The notes: generated by a model from the sequence alone, not told the origin. 9,141 nucleotides of DNA from Candidatus Hodarchaeota archaeon (GCA_016839665.1 JAEOTU010000013.1:1-9141); one strand, 5' to 3'. Positions 1 through 6,959 are shown, counted from the first letter of the stretch. Program-made: numbers and translations.

Positions 1-5
1 ATATA

Positions 6-81
6 AATTTCATGACTAAATAAGCACTTTGTCAATAACGAGGAGGAGCGAACAACTGGATTGAATCCTTTCGTGGAGTGA
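6..81. repeat. Left copy of a diverged direct repeat (about 76 bp)
   Basis: Aligns without gaps to 2064-2139 at an offset of 2058 bases, with about 59 of 76 bases identical by eye. Shared blocks are TAAGCAC, CAATAAC, AGGAGGAG, ATTGAAT and GTGGAG, and most differences in the right-hand part are transitions. Similarity stops within a few bases of the stop codon of the beta-helix gene (85-87). On the minus strand an ATG at 14-12 follows the block (ATG AAA TTT ATA), so a gene may start here and run off the left edge of the window. Confidence 0.75.
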
Positions 82-84
82 TGA

Positions 85-1854
85 TTATTTAGGTCTTAGG
101 AGTGTTGTTTTTTTGCGGATCCCCAACTTAATGATAACAACTATTCCCAATCCAACCAATAGGGATAAGGGATTAAAAGGTGTTATAGTGGGGATTATTC
201 CCGTAGATGTCTCTGTTGTAGTGGGGGTGGTTTCCACAGAGGTGCCTGTTGTAGTGGTATCAGTTGTACTTGTTGAGAAAGGTTGAGTATCAGGTGAGGT
301 GAGAGGATAGAGATCTTGGTTGTTGGCGATTCCTTGAATTGAGTAGGGATTATCAACGATCCCGTCTCCATCAGTATCGGGGGCAGTCCAATCATTCCAG
401 TAGTTGTACTCAAAGACATTATTTGTTCCATCATCTTTAGCTTGATTCGTATTCTCAAGGAAATCATTCCCCTTTACCAAGGTATTTGATGCGATTGAAT
501 CGAGATTAACCGCCCATCCCCCACTGTGATAGGAGAAGATATTCTCTACAATAATATTGTCTGCATTAGTATCATAGTGAAGGTGAATTCCGTGGGTTCC
601 GTAGGAGATGTCATTCTTCGTAATATTATTCCTACTTGAGTTCAATAGGTGAATTCCATTATTACCCTCGTGGTGGGAGATTGTATTGTTCCAGATGGTG
701 TTATCATTGCTAGCAGTCAAATCAATCCCGCCTTGATTATTGTGAGAGATAGAATTGTTTGTTATAGTAAGGTGGTGACAAAAATCAGTGCGAATCCCGC
801 TGAGCTTGTGATTGGAGATTGAATTGTTTGATACTGTATTTTTACTACTAGAGTCTATACGGACACCATAATTGCAATTAAGTATGGTATTATTGATAAT
901 GGTGCCATGCTGGACGCGCTCAAGAAAGATACCATTATACATTGTTCCATATGTGCTATTAAGGAGACAATCACGTATAATAAAATATGCCGTTGTGTCG
1001 CGAATGTAGATTAGGTCGGTTGTCGTATCGGTAATATTAAGACGTTTAAGAACAAAAGGATCATCTATAGTTCCTGCCCCAGGTAAACCTAAAGTGATAA
1101 AATCACCGTTGGAATCAATCGAGATGGGACCATGTTCTTCATATAATTGCCCCTTATTATTTTCTTCATGAACTGTAATATTGATAGAATCGAAATAACT
1201 TGGATAACCTGATCCAATATCAGCTCTTCCAGAAAGTGCTGGTTTTCCGCTATGATATTGGGTGGGATCATTACTAATATCATAAGTAATGTTGGGTTGT
1301 GGGTCAAATATTGAGGATTTGGTCACCCAAGCCTTAAGGAGAGATCCCTCCGCTTCCAGCTTCATGTGCCACCACTTATGGGAGATATATTCATTAAGAT
1401 CTATATCTATATTAGGCAGATAATGTAAGGTGTGATTTGTAATTCTAAAGAAAGTTACATTGTGTATATAAAGTCTGATTCCGTATCCAGATTTAATCGT
1501 CAGGATATCCCCTGAAGGAGGGTTCTCATTCACTGAGGTGCGTAGATACAACATAGGTTCATCGAAATTTGAGGTTGGATATACCCAAGCCTCAATGGAT
1601 CCATTTTGAGTACTGTAAGGAAGTTGAACGCCTTCAAATTCCACTCCACCTGATCCTGCAAGTCTTAACGAATGACTACCGTCGTGTGCTCTTTCCGTTG
1701 TTGTTGACCATAGACTAGGTGTTGCATAATTCCAATCACTTGGTAATTCACTTTCAAATCCTTCCGTGTAAATTGTTGTACCCTCTACACTTTTGACCAT
1801 TGAGAATAATGTTAAGGTAACAAGGGTCACAACTAATGTCGTTTTTATCTTCAT
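85..1854 (-). CDS. Secreted, membrane-anchored NosD-like right-handed beta-helix surface protein
   Basis: Predicted cell-surface protein of about 589 residues, exported and anchored by its C-terminus. Numbering here is from the upstream in-frame TTG at 1887. A signal peptide (12-36) has a basic MKIK start and a hydrophobic core. Residues 38-240 look like a concanavalin/LamG-type beta-sandwich. The segment HGPISIDSNGDF (252-263) opens a NosD-like parallel beta-helix of N-, I- and S-rich coils (280-495). It closes with the family's aspartate-rich YWNDW...DTDGDGIVDNPY motif (496-515), probably calcium binding. A Thr/Ser-rich stalk (530-568), one TM helix (572-588) and a basic tail RKK follow. 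Many N-x-S/T sites suggest glycosylation. AAAAGGAGAG at 1880-1871 lies 18 nt before ATG 1854, rather far, but inside the TTG-started frame, so ATG 1854 was chosen. The ligand is unknown; carbohydrate binding or adhesion is inference. Confidence 0.85.
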   Translation of the reverse strand: MKIKTTLVVTLVTLTLFSMVKSVEGTTIYTEGFESELPSDWNYATPSLWSTTTERAHDGSHSLRLAGSGGVEFEGVQLPYSTQNGSIEAWVYPTSNFDEPMLYLRTSVNENPPSGDILTIKSGYGIRLYIHNVTFFRITNHTLHYLPNIDIDLNEYISHKWWHMKLEAEGSLLKAWVTKSSIFDPQPNITYDISNDPTQYHSGKPALSGRADIGSGYPSYFDSINITVHEENNKGQLYEEHGPISIDSNGDFITLGLPGAGTIDDPFVLKRLNITDTTTDLIYIRDTTAYFIIRDCLLNSTYGTMYNGIFLERVQHGTIINNTILNCNYGVRIDSSSKNTVSNNSISNHKLSGIRTDFCHHLTITNNSISHNNQGGIDLTASNDNTIWNNTISHHEGNNGIHLLNSSRNNITKNDISYGTHGIHLHYDTNADNIIVENIFSYHSGGWAVNLDSIASNTLVKGNDFLENTNQAKDDGTNNVFEYNYWNDWTAPDTDGDGIVDNPYSIQGIANNQDLYPLTSPDTQPFSTSTTDTTTTGTSVETTPTTTETSTGIIPTITPFNPLSLLVGLGIVVIIKLGIRKKTTLLRPK

Positions 1855-1879
1855 TTTATTAATTTTATATCTCTCCTTT

Positions 1880-2077
1880 TTAAGCAAAGAATTTCAAAGC
1901 TTGCGGTAAATATTCCTCTCCGTCTATTTCAAGTTTATGTCAAAATATAACTCATTTACTCGCTCTGTTATCGAAATAGGATTTCCTTTTTGTCTGTTGA
2001 TCTCTTTCTCAATTGCATTCTTTAAGTTATAAACCTTTACATCTCCTTCAAAAAACAGTACGTAATTTTATGAGCAT
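1880..2077 (-). pseudogene. Frameshifted remnant of a small unrecognised minus-strand gene
   Basis: The gap upstream of the beta-helix gene reads like protein in three consecutive minus-strand frames. From ATG 2077 one frame gives MLIKLRTVF and then TGA, at a run of six T (2055-2050). The next frame, from about 2055 to 1924, gives FFEGDVKVYNLKNAIEKEI, then NRQKGNPISITERVNELYF and DINLK, then TAG. A -1 shift near 1933 continues as LEIDGEEYLPQALKFFA and TAA at 1880. Joined, they make one plausible protein of about 68 residues, charged and helical in the middle. I do not recognise the family. The middle and last segments have no usable start codon of their own, so decay by two single-base indels fits best. 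Sequencing error in homopolymers is a real alternative. The right copy of the direct repeat lies immediately upstream and overlaps the first codons. Confidence 0.5.
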
Positions 2078-2139
2078 ATAAGCACGATAGCAATAACTAG
2101 GAGGAGTGAGTAACCGAATTGAATTCTTTTGTGGAGCGA
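2064..2139. repeat. Right copy of the diverged direct repeat, between the ATPase gene and the small remnant gene
   Basis: Partner of 6-81. On the plus strand it carries a TATA-like GCATATAAGC (2074-2083), AGGAGGAG (2099-2106) and GTGGAG (2131-2136), the last 11 nt before the ATPase ATG at 2148. On the minus strand it ends at the first codons of the remnant small gene. It therefore sits where a divergent promoter region would be. A short hairpin can form with GGAG (2133-2136) pairing CTCC (2143-2146), which would mask the ribosome binding site. Confidence 0.75.
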
Positions 2140-2147
2140 CCCCTCCA

Positions 2148-4304
2148 ATGAGTAAAGCTGTTCCGTCGTTCTTCTTTGAACACATTCCCCAGAATATTGA
2201 TAAATCCAGTATTAATGTCTTCCAGCATGCTAAAGAGTCTTTTTCTTTGGAATATGCGATTTTTGATCCGAAAACTGTCCGTATTAACATGTATCCTGTG
2301 GCTGGTGGGTGGTCCCGTCAAAAAAAATTGGATCGCGGCATTGCGACCATTCAACAGTTTAGTACTGCACTCGGTTTACATCCTGATTTTCATCAGATTC
2401 GTCCGTTGGACATTTTTGTTATGTTTGATGTCCTTAAAACTTCGTTTCAGATCGATCCTGATTTCCCTAAATATTATTGCGGAGGTTTCCTTGGACTACC
2501 AGGGACAGTAGAGCCCCCAATTACCTCGGCTGATGGTTTCACAGATAATCTTCTTGAAATTCTCACAGAGGATCCTCAGTTTGCGCTTATTCAATTTGTG
2601 TTCAAGTCAATCAAAGTTCCCAGGAAGTACCAAGTAAAAGAAGAACAGGATAAGCATGTGGCTAAAGTTCGTTTTGACATTCAGCAAGGAAGGGTTGAAC
2701 AGCGTTTCCAGCCTCAACGTATGAACGTCATGGAGGAATTGGGTTGTTTTGAGTTTTCACCACGGATTTTAGTGGTTGAGACCAGTCCTGAAGCTTTAAA
2801 ATCCAAGCTTGATCGATTGTCGGTTCTCTTTATCTCCAAGGGGTTCAAAGTTCGCTTTTATCCCACCTTCTTCCGTCGGTTTTCTTCTTTCAAGAGTCTC
2901 TGTTCCAAGCGTAAACTTGTTTCTCCGATCGTTTTGGATGGTTCTTCTTTGATGAGTTTCATTGCTCCTCCTCAACGACAATTTTCCCACGAGGGCTACA
3001 CTCTTGTCCCTAACAAGGCAGATTATACCTTATCTACTGGTGTTTCTGAACCGTCTCCTCAACGTGCTATCAATCTTGGTATTCCCATCATTAGCGGCAA
3101 AACCTCGAATGTCCCCTTGTTACTTGACGGGAAAGATCTTTGTCGGCATATGGCTGTCTTTGGCATGACTGGTGAGGGTAAGAGTCGTTATATCTATGGA
3201 TTGATCAAGGAATTTTACCAGAAAGGAGTTAATTTTCTCATATTTGATCCCAAGGGAGAGTATCTTCCTCCCATCCAGACATTTTGTGATGATTTCCTCT
3301 ATTTGAAACCGGGGTCAACGTCTTATCCTTGGGGGATTAATCTTTTCCAAATCCCGACCAATGATGCTGGTGACCCTCTTATTCCTCTTGAAGACCACAT
3401 CCAATTCGTTGTCTCTGTGCTTGAACATATCTTTGATGATGTTGATACTGTCTCTCCCCAAATGCGGCGTATGCTCCATCTTGCTGTCATTCAGACGGTG
3501 AAAAACCAGGGTGATTTTCGTTCCTTTCTTTTTTACCTGTCCAATCCTGATGAGTTAGGTATGAAAGGAGCGTATCTTGAAAATACTGCTGCGGGGATTA
3601 TAAATCGCATTGAAAAGCTCTTTTTTGGCAATACTGGTCGGTGTTTCACTGTTTCTCGAACCACCTTTGAGATTGCTAACCTGCTTGATCGTAATGCCAT
3701 TCTTGACCTTTCTGCCTTTGAGGCTATGGAGGATCAGAGTGGTCGCCAGATTTTCCTCAATGTTCTTTTTCAAAATTTGTATTATTTTGTTCGCACTTCT
3801 CGGGCTCCCTTTAAAGATGAATCACTTCCCCAAAATGTCTTCATTCTCGATGAGATTCAGAAGTTAGCTCCTGTCAAGAACTTCCGCTCCCAGTCGCCAG
3901 AGTCTATGATTGGTCGTGGTCCGTGGACTTTACGCGCATATGATATTTCTATGGTTTTTATTGGGACTGAGCCGATTATTGACCAACCCATGCTTACGAA
4001 CACTGGTCTGTTGACGATTTTCTTTACAAAATTCAACCCCTTTGAAGTAGCTAACATGCTTGGTCTCCCTCGGAATGAATATGAGCAGTTACGCCATCTT
4101 TTAAAATCCAAACGTGACGAACGGCGTTGTATTATCTCGATTAATGGTCAGATTTCCCTCTTGAAAACGAATGAATTTGTTTTCGATCCTGACTCTTCAG
4201 TAGACTTAGACGAATTATCTAACCGTCCTCTTCAGAAGCAATTACTAGAGTCATATCAGGAATTGTACTTTAATCCCATTGAAGAACTTCTCGTGAAAAA
4301 ATGA
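2148..4304 (+). CDS. HerA/VirB4-type ATPase (FtsK/HerA superfamily, DUF87-like)
   Basis: Predicted P-loop ATPase of about 718 residues. Numbering is from the in-frame GTG at 2106. Residues 1-330 form a beta-rich N-terminal region without a clear known domain. The motor domain follows: Walker A GMTGEGKS (353-360), the DPKGEY motif (381-386) typical of HerA, VirB4 and TraG-like ATPases, and Walker B VFILDEIQKLAP (578-589). The later sensor segment FIGTEP (618-623) has Glu where the family usually has Gln. These hexameric motors move DNA or protein; the substrate here is unknown. GTG 2106 abuts AGGAGG with almost no spacing, while ATG 2148 has GTGGAG 11 nt upstream and begins after the repeat ends, so ATG 2148 is preferred; the GTG would add 14 residues. 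No NurA nuclease, relaxase or T4SS partner is in the window. Its GC is higher than the genes to the right, which may indicate a different origin. Confidence 0.85.
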   Translation: MSKAVPSFFFEHIPQNIDKSSINVFQHAKESFSLEYAIFDPKTVRINMYPVAGGWSRQKKLDRGIATIQQFSTALGLHPDFHQIRPLDIFVMFDVLKTSFQIDPDFPKYYCGGFLGLPGTVEPPITSADGFTDNLLEILTEDPQFALIQFVFKSIKVPRKYQVKEEQDKHVAKVRFDIQQGRVEQRFQPQRMNVMEELGCFEFSPRILVVETSPEALKSKLDRLSVLFISKGFKVRFYPTFFRRFSSFKSLCSKRKLVSPIVLDGSSLMSFIAPPQRQFSHEGYTLVPNKADYTLSTGVSEPSPQRAINLGIPIISGKTSNVPLLLDGKDLCRHMAVFGMTGEGKSRYIYGLIKEFYQKGVNFLIFDPKGEYLPPIQTFCDDFLYLKPGSTSYPWGINLFQIPTNDAGDPLIPLEDHIQFVVSVLEHIFDDVDTVSPQMRRMLHLAVIQTVKNQGDFRSFLFYLSNPDELGMKGAYLENTAAGIINRIEKLFFGNTGRCFTVSRTTFEIANLLDRNAILDLSAFEAMEDQSGRQIFLNVLFQNLYYFVRTSRAPFKDESLPQNVFILDEIQKLAPVKNFRSQSPESMIGRGPWTLRAYDISMVFIGTEPIIDQPMLTNTGLLTIFFTKFNPFEVANMLGLPRNEYEQLRHLLKSKRDERRCIISINGQISLLKTNEFVFDPDSSVDLDELSNRPLQKQLLESYQELYFNPIEELLVKK

Positions 4305-4365
4305 TTTTAGAAATTAACGTGAAAAAATTCTATTAGGGGTACGGAAGAAAAAGAATGGGATTGGG

Positions 4366-4629
4366 TCATTCGACTTTCGTCTCTTTTTCCAATTTTAAAA
4401 TTCCAGATAAAAAATCTTTGGTGATTGATAAATAATAGTTTGAAGCGTTATCTTTGTGCCTGCTAATGATTGTCCTGACTGTTTTCCGATTAATACCTGT
4501 GATTTTCTCTATTTGTGGTGAGGTATATTTTTTCCCGTGCAGATACAGCACTACGATTTGTTTTACACTTAGATTTACTAAGGGAAAAGTGAACACTTGT
4601 CTGATTTGGCTAATACGGGTTTCTTCCAT
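4366..4629 (-). CDS. Small helix-turn-helix DNA-binding protein
   Basis: A protein of about 87 residues, convergent with the ATPase gene (61-bp gap). A central HTH runs from LSVKQIVVLYLHGKKY through TSPQIEKITGINRKTVRTII: a first helix, then a TSPQIEKITG helix, a tight turn and the recognition helix NRKTVRTIISRH. The pattern resembles the sigma-70 region 4, resolvase or transposase-type HTH. The C-terminal 25 residues are charged and helical. No catalytic domain is seen, so a regulator is likelier than a transposase. The frame stays open to ATG 4716 (116 residues, with a Lys/Arg-rich N-terminus). ATG 4629 is preferred because AGAGG (4642-4638) lies 8 nt upstream and because two perfect inverted repeats occupy 4664-4706. 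ATG 4647 is a third option. The target is unknown; autoregulation is inferred. Confidence 0.65.
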   Translation of the reverse strand: MEETRISQIRQVFTFPLVNLSVKQIVVLYLHGKKYTSPQIEKITGINRKTVRTIISRHKDNASNYYLSITKDFLSGILKLEKETKVE

Positions 4630-4663
4630 TCGCGTAACCTCTGACATCCCTTCATACACTCTA

Positions 4664-4680
4664 CGTTTCAAAATGAAACG
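4664..4680 (-). promoter_or_regulatory. Perfect 7-3-7 inverted repeat in the HTH gene leader
   Basis: CGTTTCAAAATGAAACG: the arms CGTTTCA and TGAAACG are exactly complementary around AAA. It lies 35 nt upstream of the preferred ATG (4629). It could be a protein operator or an RNA hairpin. Confidence 0.5.
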
Positions 4681-4688
4681 CTTCTTTT

Positions 4689-4706
4689 TAACACATCTGT
4701 GTGTTA
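4689..4706 (-). promoter_or_regulatory. Perfect 7-4-7 inverted repeat overlapping the HTH gene promoter
   Basis: TAACACATCTGTGTGTTA: the arms TAACACA and TGTGTTA are exactly complementary around TCTG. On the minus strand a TATA-like GATTATAAC overlaps its outer edge and TTTATATG lies just beyond, so a bound protein would block the core promoter. It is 8 bp from the next palindrome. Confidence 0.5.
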
Positions 4707-4754
4707 TAATCAACATATAAATAAAAAAGTGGAAAGATTCTCAAGATTCAAAAC

Positions 4755-4843
4755 CCTAAAGGCTCTAAGATAATGGCTAACGATGTGCTGATTTTTGCTA
4801 AGGCATTTAGCGGGTCTTTTTGTTCCGGCCTTCGTTAGAGCAC
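4755..4843. other. Structured intergenic segment downstream of the GNAT gene
   Basis: Several complementary arms occupy this short gap. GCTAA (4796-4800) and TTAGC (4807-4811) form a compact hairpin followed on the plus strand by GGGTCTTTTT. GCTCTAA (4762-4768) is complementary to TTAGAGC (4836-4842). CTAACGA (4777-4783) is complementary to TCGTTAG (4832-4838), and GTGCT (4785-4789) to AGCAC (4839-4843). The long-range pairs compete or would be pseudoknotted. On the minus strand the first structure lies just after the GNAT stop, and the U-rich stretch CTTTTTTATTTAT follows at 4733-4721. It may serve as a 3' end region; function is not demonstrated. Confidence 0.3.
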
Positions 4844-5377
4844 TTTTCCCAGTTCAAATCGGACTTCATGTTTTTGCACATCAGTATTAGAATACCAAAG
4901 AAGATCAAATCCAATCAAGTCGAATCCGTTTTTTTGATAGAATTGAATCGCGTTATAATTCGAGCTTTGGCATTCCACTATCATAGCTCTACATCCCCAG
5001 GATCTTGCTCGTTCTTCAGCATAGCCCATGAGTTTAGTTCCAAAACCGCACCCTAAATATTGTTGATCAATAGCAATGTCCCATACCCGTGCGGTATTAT
5101 TCACGTGGATTTTTCCAATTACTAATTTCCCAATTTCATGCCCTTCATCGCTAAGAAGAATATAATATTCTGCATCTTCTTTAAAGTCTGCAAATAAATT
5201 TCCTTCCCCCTTTTTTGAAAATGGTTTCGTGAAGGGTTTTTTTGTCCATTCAAATATCCACCCTTCATCTCTAGGTTTTTTTGTCAGATTCAATTCATAA
5301 TAGTGTTCTGAGGTGTATGTAAATACCTCCTTCTTGTTATTAGGATAATCTTGTTTGAAAATTTGTTTGATTTTCAT
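4835..5377 (-). CDS. GNAT-family N-acetyltransferase (SatA/YkkB-like)
   Basis: Predicted acetyl-CoA-dependent N-acetyltransferase of 180 residues, cytoplasmic. The GNAT core starts at VWDIAID (98-104) on strand beta-4. Motif A follows with the pyrophosphate-binding loop QQYLGCGFGTKL (105-116). Motif B is ECQSSNYNAIQFYQKNGF (135-152), where NYNAIQFYQKNGF is the typical end of the fold. The tail FDLLWYSNTD and EVRFELGK resembles the streptothricin-acetyltransferase and Bacillus GNAT subgroup, which acetylates small amines or antibiotics. The substrate cannot be read from sequence. ATG 5377 is well supported: AGAAGGTG (5393-5386) lies 8 nt upstream and matches the anti-SD. It lies downstream of and codirectional with the MFS gene, but the 163-bp gap argues for its own promoter. 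A detoxification role next to an efflux pump is possible but unproven. Confidence 0.85.
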   Translation of the reverse strand: MKIKQIFKQDYPNNKKEVFTYTSEHYYELNLTKKPRDEGWIFEWTKKPFTKPFSKKGEGNLFADFKEDAEYYILLSDEGHEIGKLVIGKIHVNNTARVWDIAIDQQYLGCGFGTKLMGYAEERARSWGCRAMIVECQSSNYNAIQFYQKNGFDLIGFDLLWYSNTDVQKHEVRFELGKVL

Positions 5378-5410
5378 TAAATCAACACCTTCTCAGCATT
5401 TAACTATATC

Positions 5411-5428
5411 AGCTAGAAGCTAGAGCTT
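5411..5428. repeat. Tandem AGCTAGA heptamer with hyphenated palindrome upstream of the GNAT gene
   Basis: AGCTAGA occurs twice in tandem (5411-5417 and 5418-5424). AAGCTAGAGCTT (5417-5428) is a perfect 5-2-5 inverted repeat. It lies 34 to 51 bases upstream of the GNAT ATG, in the likely promoter area, so it could be an operator. It is short enough to arise by chance. Confidence 0.25.
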
Positions 5429-5540
5429 ATGCTATCATCGAGATAAGAGAAAGTGTTTATTTCTATAAAATTATTTCGTGAGGAGAGATGCTACGAAGAA
5501 GAAACAGTCTTTCCAAAACTTCCTTACTGGAATGTAGTTA

Positions 5541-6899
5541 TCAATTTTTTGAGGTTGAAACATCCCCTAACTCTTTGGAAATATCCATTTTCTCCTGTTT
5601 AACTTTATTTGGTTGGTAACGTAACACAGCTAATCCAGAAATCATTCCACCAAACAAAGTAATTCCTAATAGTAATATTACTACTTCAATCCGAGTTAAA
5701 CTATCTAAAAGTAATCCTGCAATTATATTTGTTGGAATTATTGCTATCGATGTTAATGTGGGAATTAGACTAAATATGCTGTTTCGATTTTCGTCAGGAA
5801 TTACGTCTAAGTAAAATCGAGATCTCAGAATATTTTGGATGAACTGTGTACATCCAGCTACCGGCATAATCACGATTAATATGATAACTAAACCTATATT
5901 GAAGCTATATTGAGGTGGAAAGAATGTTAACATCATAATTATTCCAAAAAAGAAAAAAGGCCAAGTGAATATCTCTGAGAAGGCTAATATTTTATTGGCT
6001 TGCTTTGTTTTCCATTTTTCAGCAATTATAGCGCTCAACCAAGCAAAACTGACCCCTATTAGAAAAATAATTGCTCTCAGAGAACCAATTACGTCATCAG
6101 TTTTTCCATAATCTTGGTAAAGTGGGAAAAGCATGAAATTTGCCCAGACAAATGTACCAGTATTAAAAATTATAGACCCCAGAATCAACCAACGTATAGT
6201 ATTATTCTTTACAGAAATTTTAAGACCATCTCCAAGTAATTTATAATAATCACTTATAATCAACTCTTTTCGTTTAATTTCCGGGTGATCAAACATGAAA
6301 AATGTGAATATAAAAAGAAAGAAAGAAAGTAATATGCCTTGTACAAAAAAGATGGTCGAGCGTCCAAAAATGTTAATCATGAAACCACCAAAGACGAAAG
6401 CACTTGCTTGGAGCAATAAACCTAATGTCTGCCATTTTCCCTGTAAATACGAGAAAATTTTTCTATCCTCATCTTCTGGAGCATATAATTTATAGTTATT
6501 CTGGTACCACGCTCTTAATGCGCCTGATTCTTGAGCTGTAGCAAACCCTAAGATGATATATGCCATTAAGAAAGCTTCAAAAGTTCTAGAAAGAGAAAAA
6601 ATGAAATAGAATAATACATAGAAGATCGACGCGATAACCATTACCCATCGTTGTCCAATCCAATCGCCAATTGTTCCTGTAGGATAATCTATAATAATCT
6701 GAATGCCTATTTGAACGGCTAGTACTATTCCTAACTCGGTCCAAGTTAAATATTGTAAAGCATAAAGAACAACAAAGGTCTGTGTTAACCAATGAATTAT
6801 TGAATACCCAGCTGTCAAAAGAACTGCTCTTCTAACGAAATTTACAGCCTCAGAATTCAATTTAAATCTATTTGGACCTAATAAAAATTTTATTAACAT
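5541..6899 (-). CDS. Major facilitator superfamily (MFS) transporter, 12 TM
   Basis: Predicted secondary transporter of about 452 residues in the membrane. Numbering is from the upstream TTG at 6956. Hydrophobic segments near residues 44-66, 74-96, 104-122, 126-146, 178-197, 201-221, 253-275, 288-308, 325-347, 352-372, 393-415 and 421-445 fit twelve helices. The TM2-TM3 loop carries the MFS motif A signature DYPTGTIGDWIGQR (90-103). A charged loop (224-250) separates the halves and the tail is hydrophilic. Motif A and the neighbours suggest proton-coupled efflux, but the substrate is unknown. ATG 6899 is preferred over TTG 6956: a TATA box at 6965-6957 directly abuts the TTG, so transcription should start near 6936, downstream of it. 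The SD before ATG 6899 is weak. It is divergent from the duplicated winged-helix gene, a common arrangement for a pump and its regulator. Confidence 0.85.
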   Translation of the reverse strand: MLIKFLLGPNRFKLNSEAVNFVRRAVLLTAGYSIIHWLTQTFVVLYALQYLTWTELGIVLAVQIGIQIIIDYPTGTIGDWIGQRWVMVIASIFYVLFYFIFSLSRTFEAFLMAYIILGFATAQESGALRAWYQNNYKLYAPEDEDRKIFSYLQGKWQTLGLLLQASAFVFGGFMINIFGRSTIFFVQGILLSFFLFIFTFFMFDHPEIKRKELIISDYYKLLGDGLKISVKNNTIRWLILGSIIFNTGTFVWANFMLFPLYQDYGKTDDVIGSLRAIIFLIGVSFAWLSAIIAEKWKTKQANKILAFSEIFTWPFFFFGIIMMLTFFPPQYSFNIGLVIILIVIMPVAGCTQFIQNILRSRFYLDVIPDENRNSIFSLIPTLTSIAIIPTNIIAGLLLDSLTRIEVVILLLGITLFGGMISGLAVLRYQPNKVKQEKMDISKELGDVSTSKN

Positions 6900-6946
6900 T
6901 TTCACAACTTCTTTCAATCTATTCAAAGATGCTACTCTTACAAATG

Positions 6947-6959
6947 AGGACACCAATTT
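6947..6959 (-). promoter_or_regulatory. AAATTGGTGTCCT site overlapping the MFS core promoter (one of an inverted pair)
   Basis: On the minus strand, AAATTGGTGTCCT overlaps the downstream edge of the TATA box and precedes the predicted start of transcription. A near copy, AAATTGGTGCCT, lies on the plus strand at 7159-7170, immediately before the divergent gene. Nine bases are identical without a gap, and twelve of thirteen if one T is skipped. Confidence 0.4.

Noticed and set aside
78..84. GTGATGA resembling a C box of a C/D sRNA
   Set aside because: The right copy of the repeat reads GCGACCC there, and no properly placed D box or paired boxes were found.
1924..1945. Programmed -1 frameshifting in the small remnant gene
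   Set aside because: No slippery heptamer of the X XXY YYZ type is present at the overlap, and a second break exists upstream, so decay or sequencing error is simpler.
2048..2354. Minus-strand ORFs of 80 and 85 codons antisense to the ATPase 5' end
   Set aside because: They overlap strongly supported ATPase coding sequence and have no family features. Only the portion downstream of 2077 seems to belong to a real, broken gene.
5488..5619. Plus-strand 43-codon ORF with GAGGAG just before ATG and TATAAAA upstream
   Set aside because: The TATA box would start transcription at about the ATG, beyond the SD; SD spacing is only 2 nt; and half of the ORF is antisense to the MFS 3' end. The peptide has no recognisable features.
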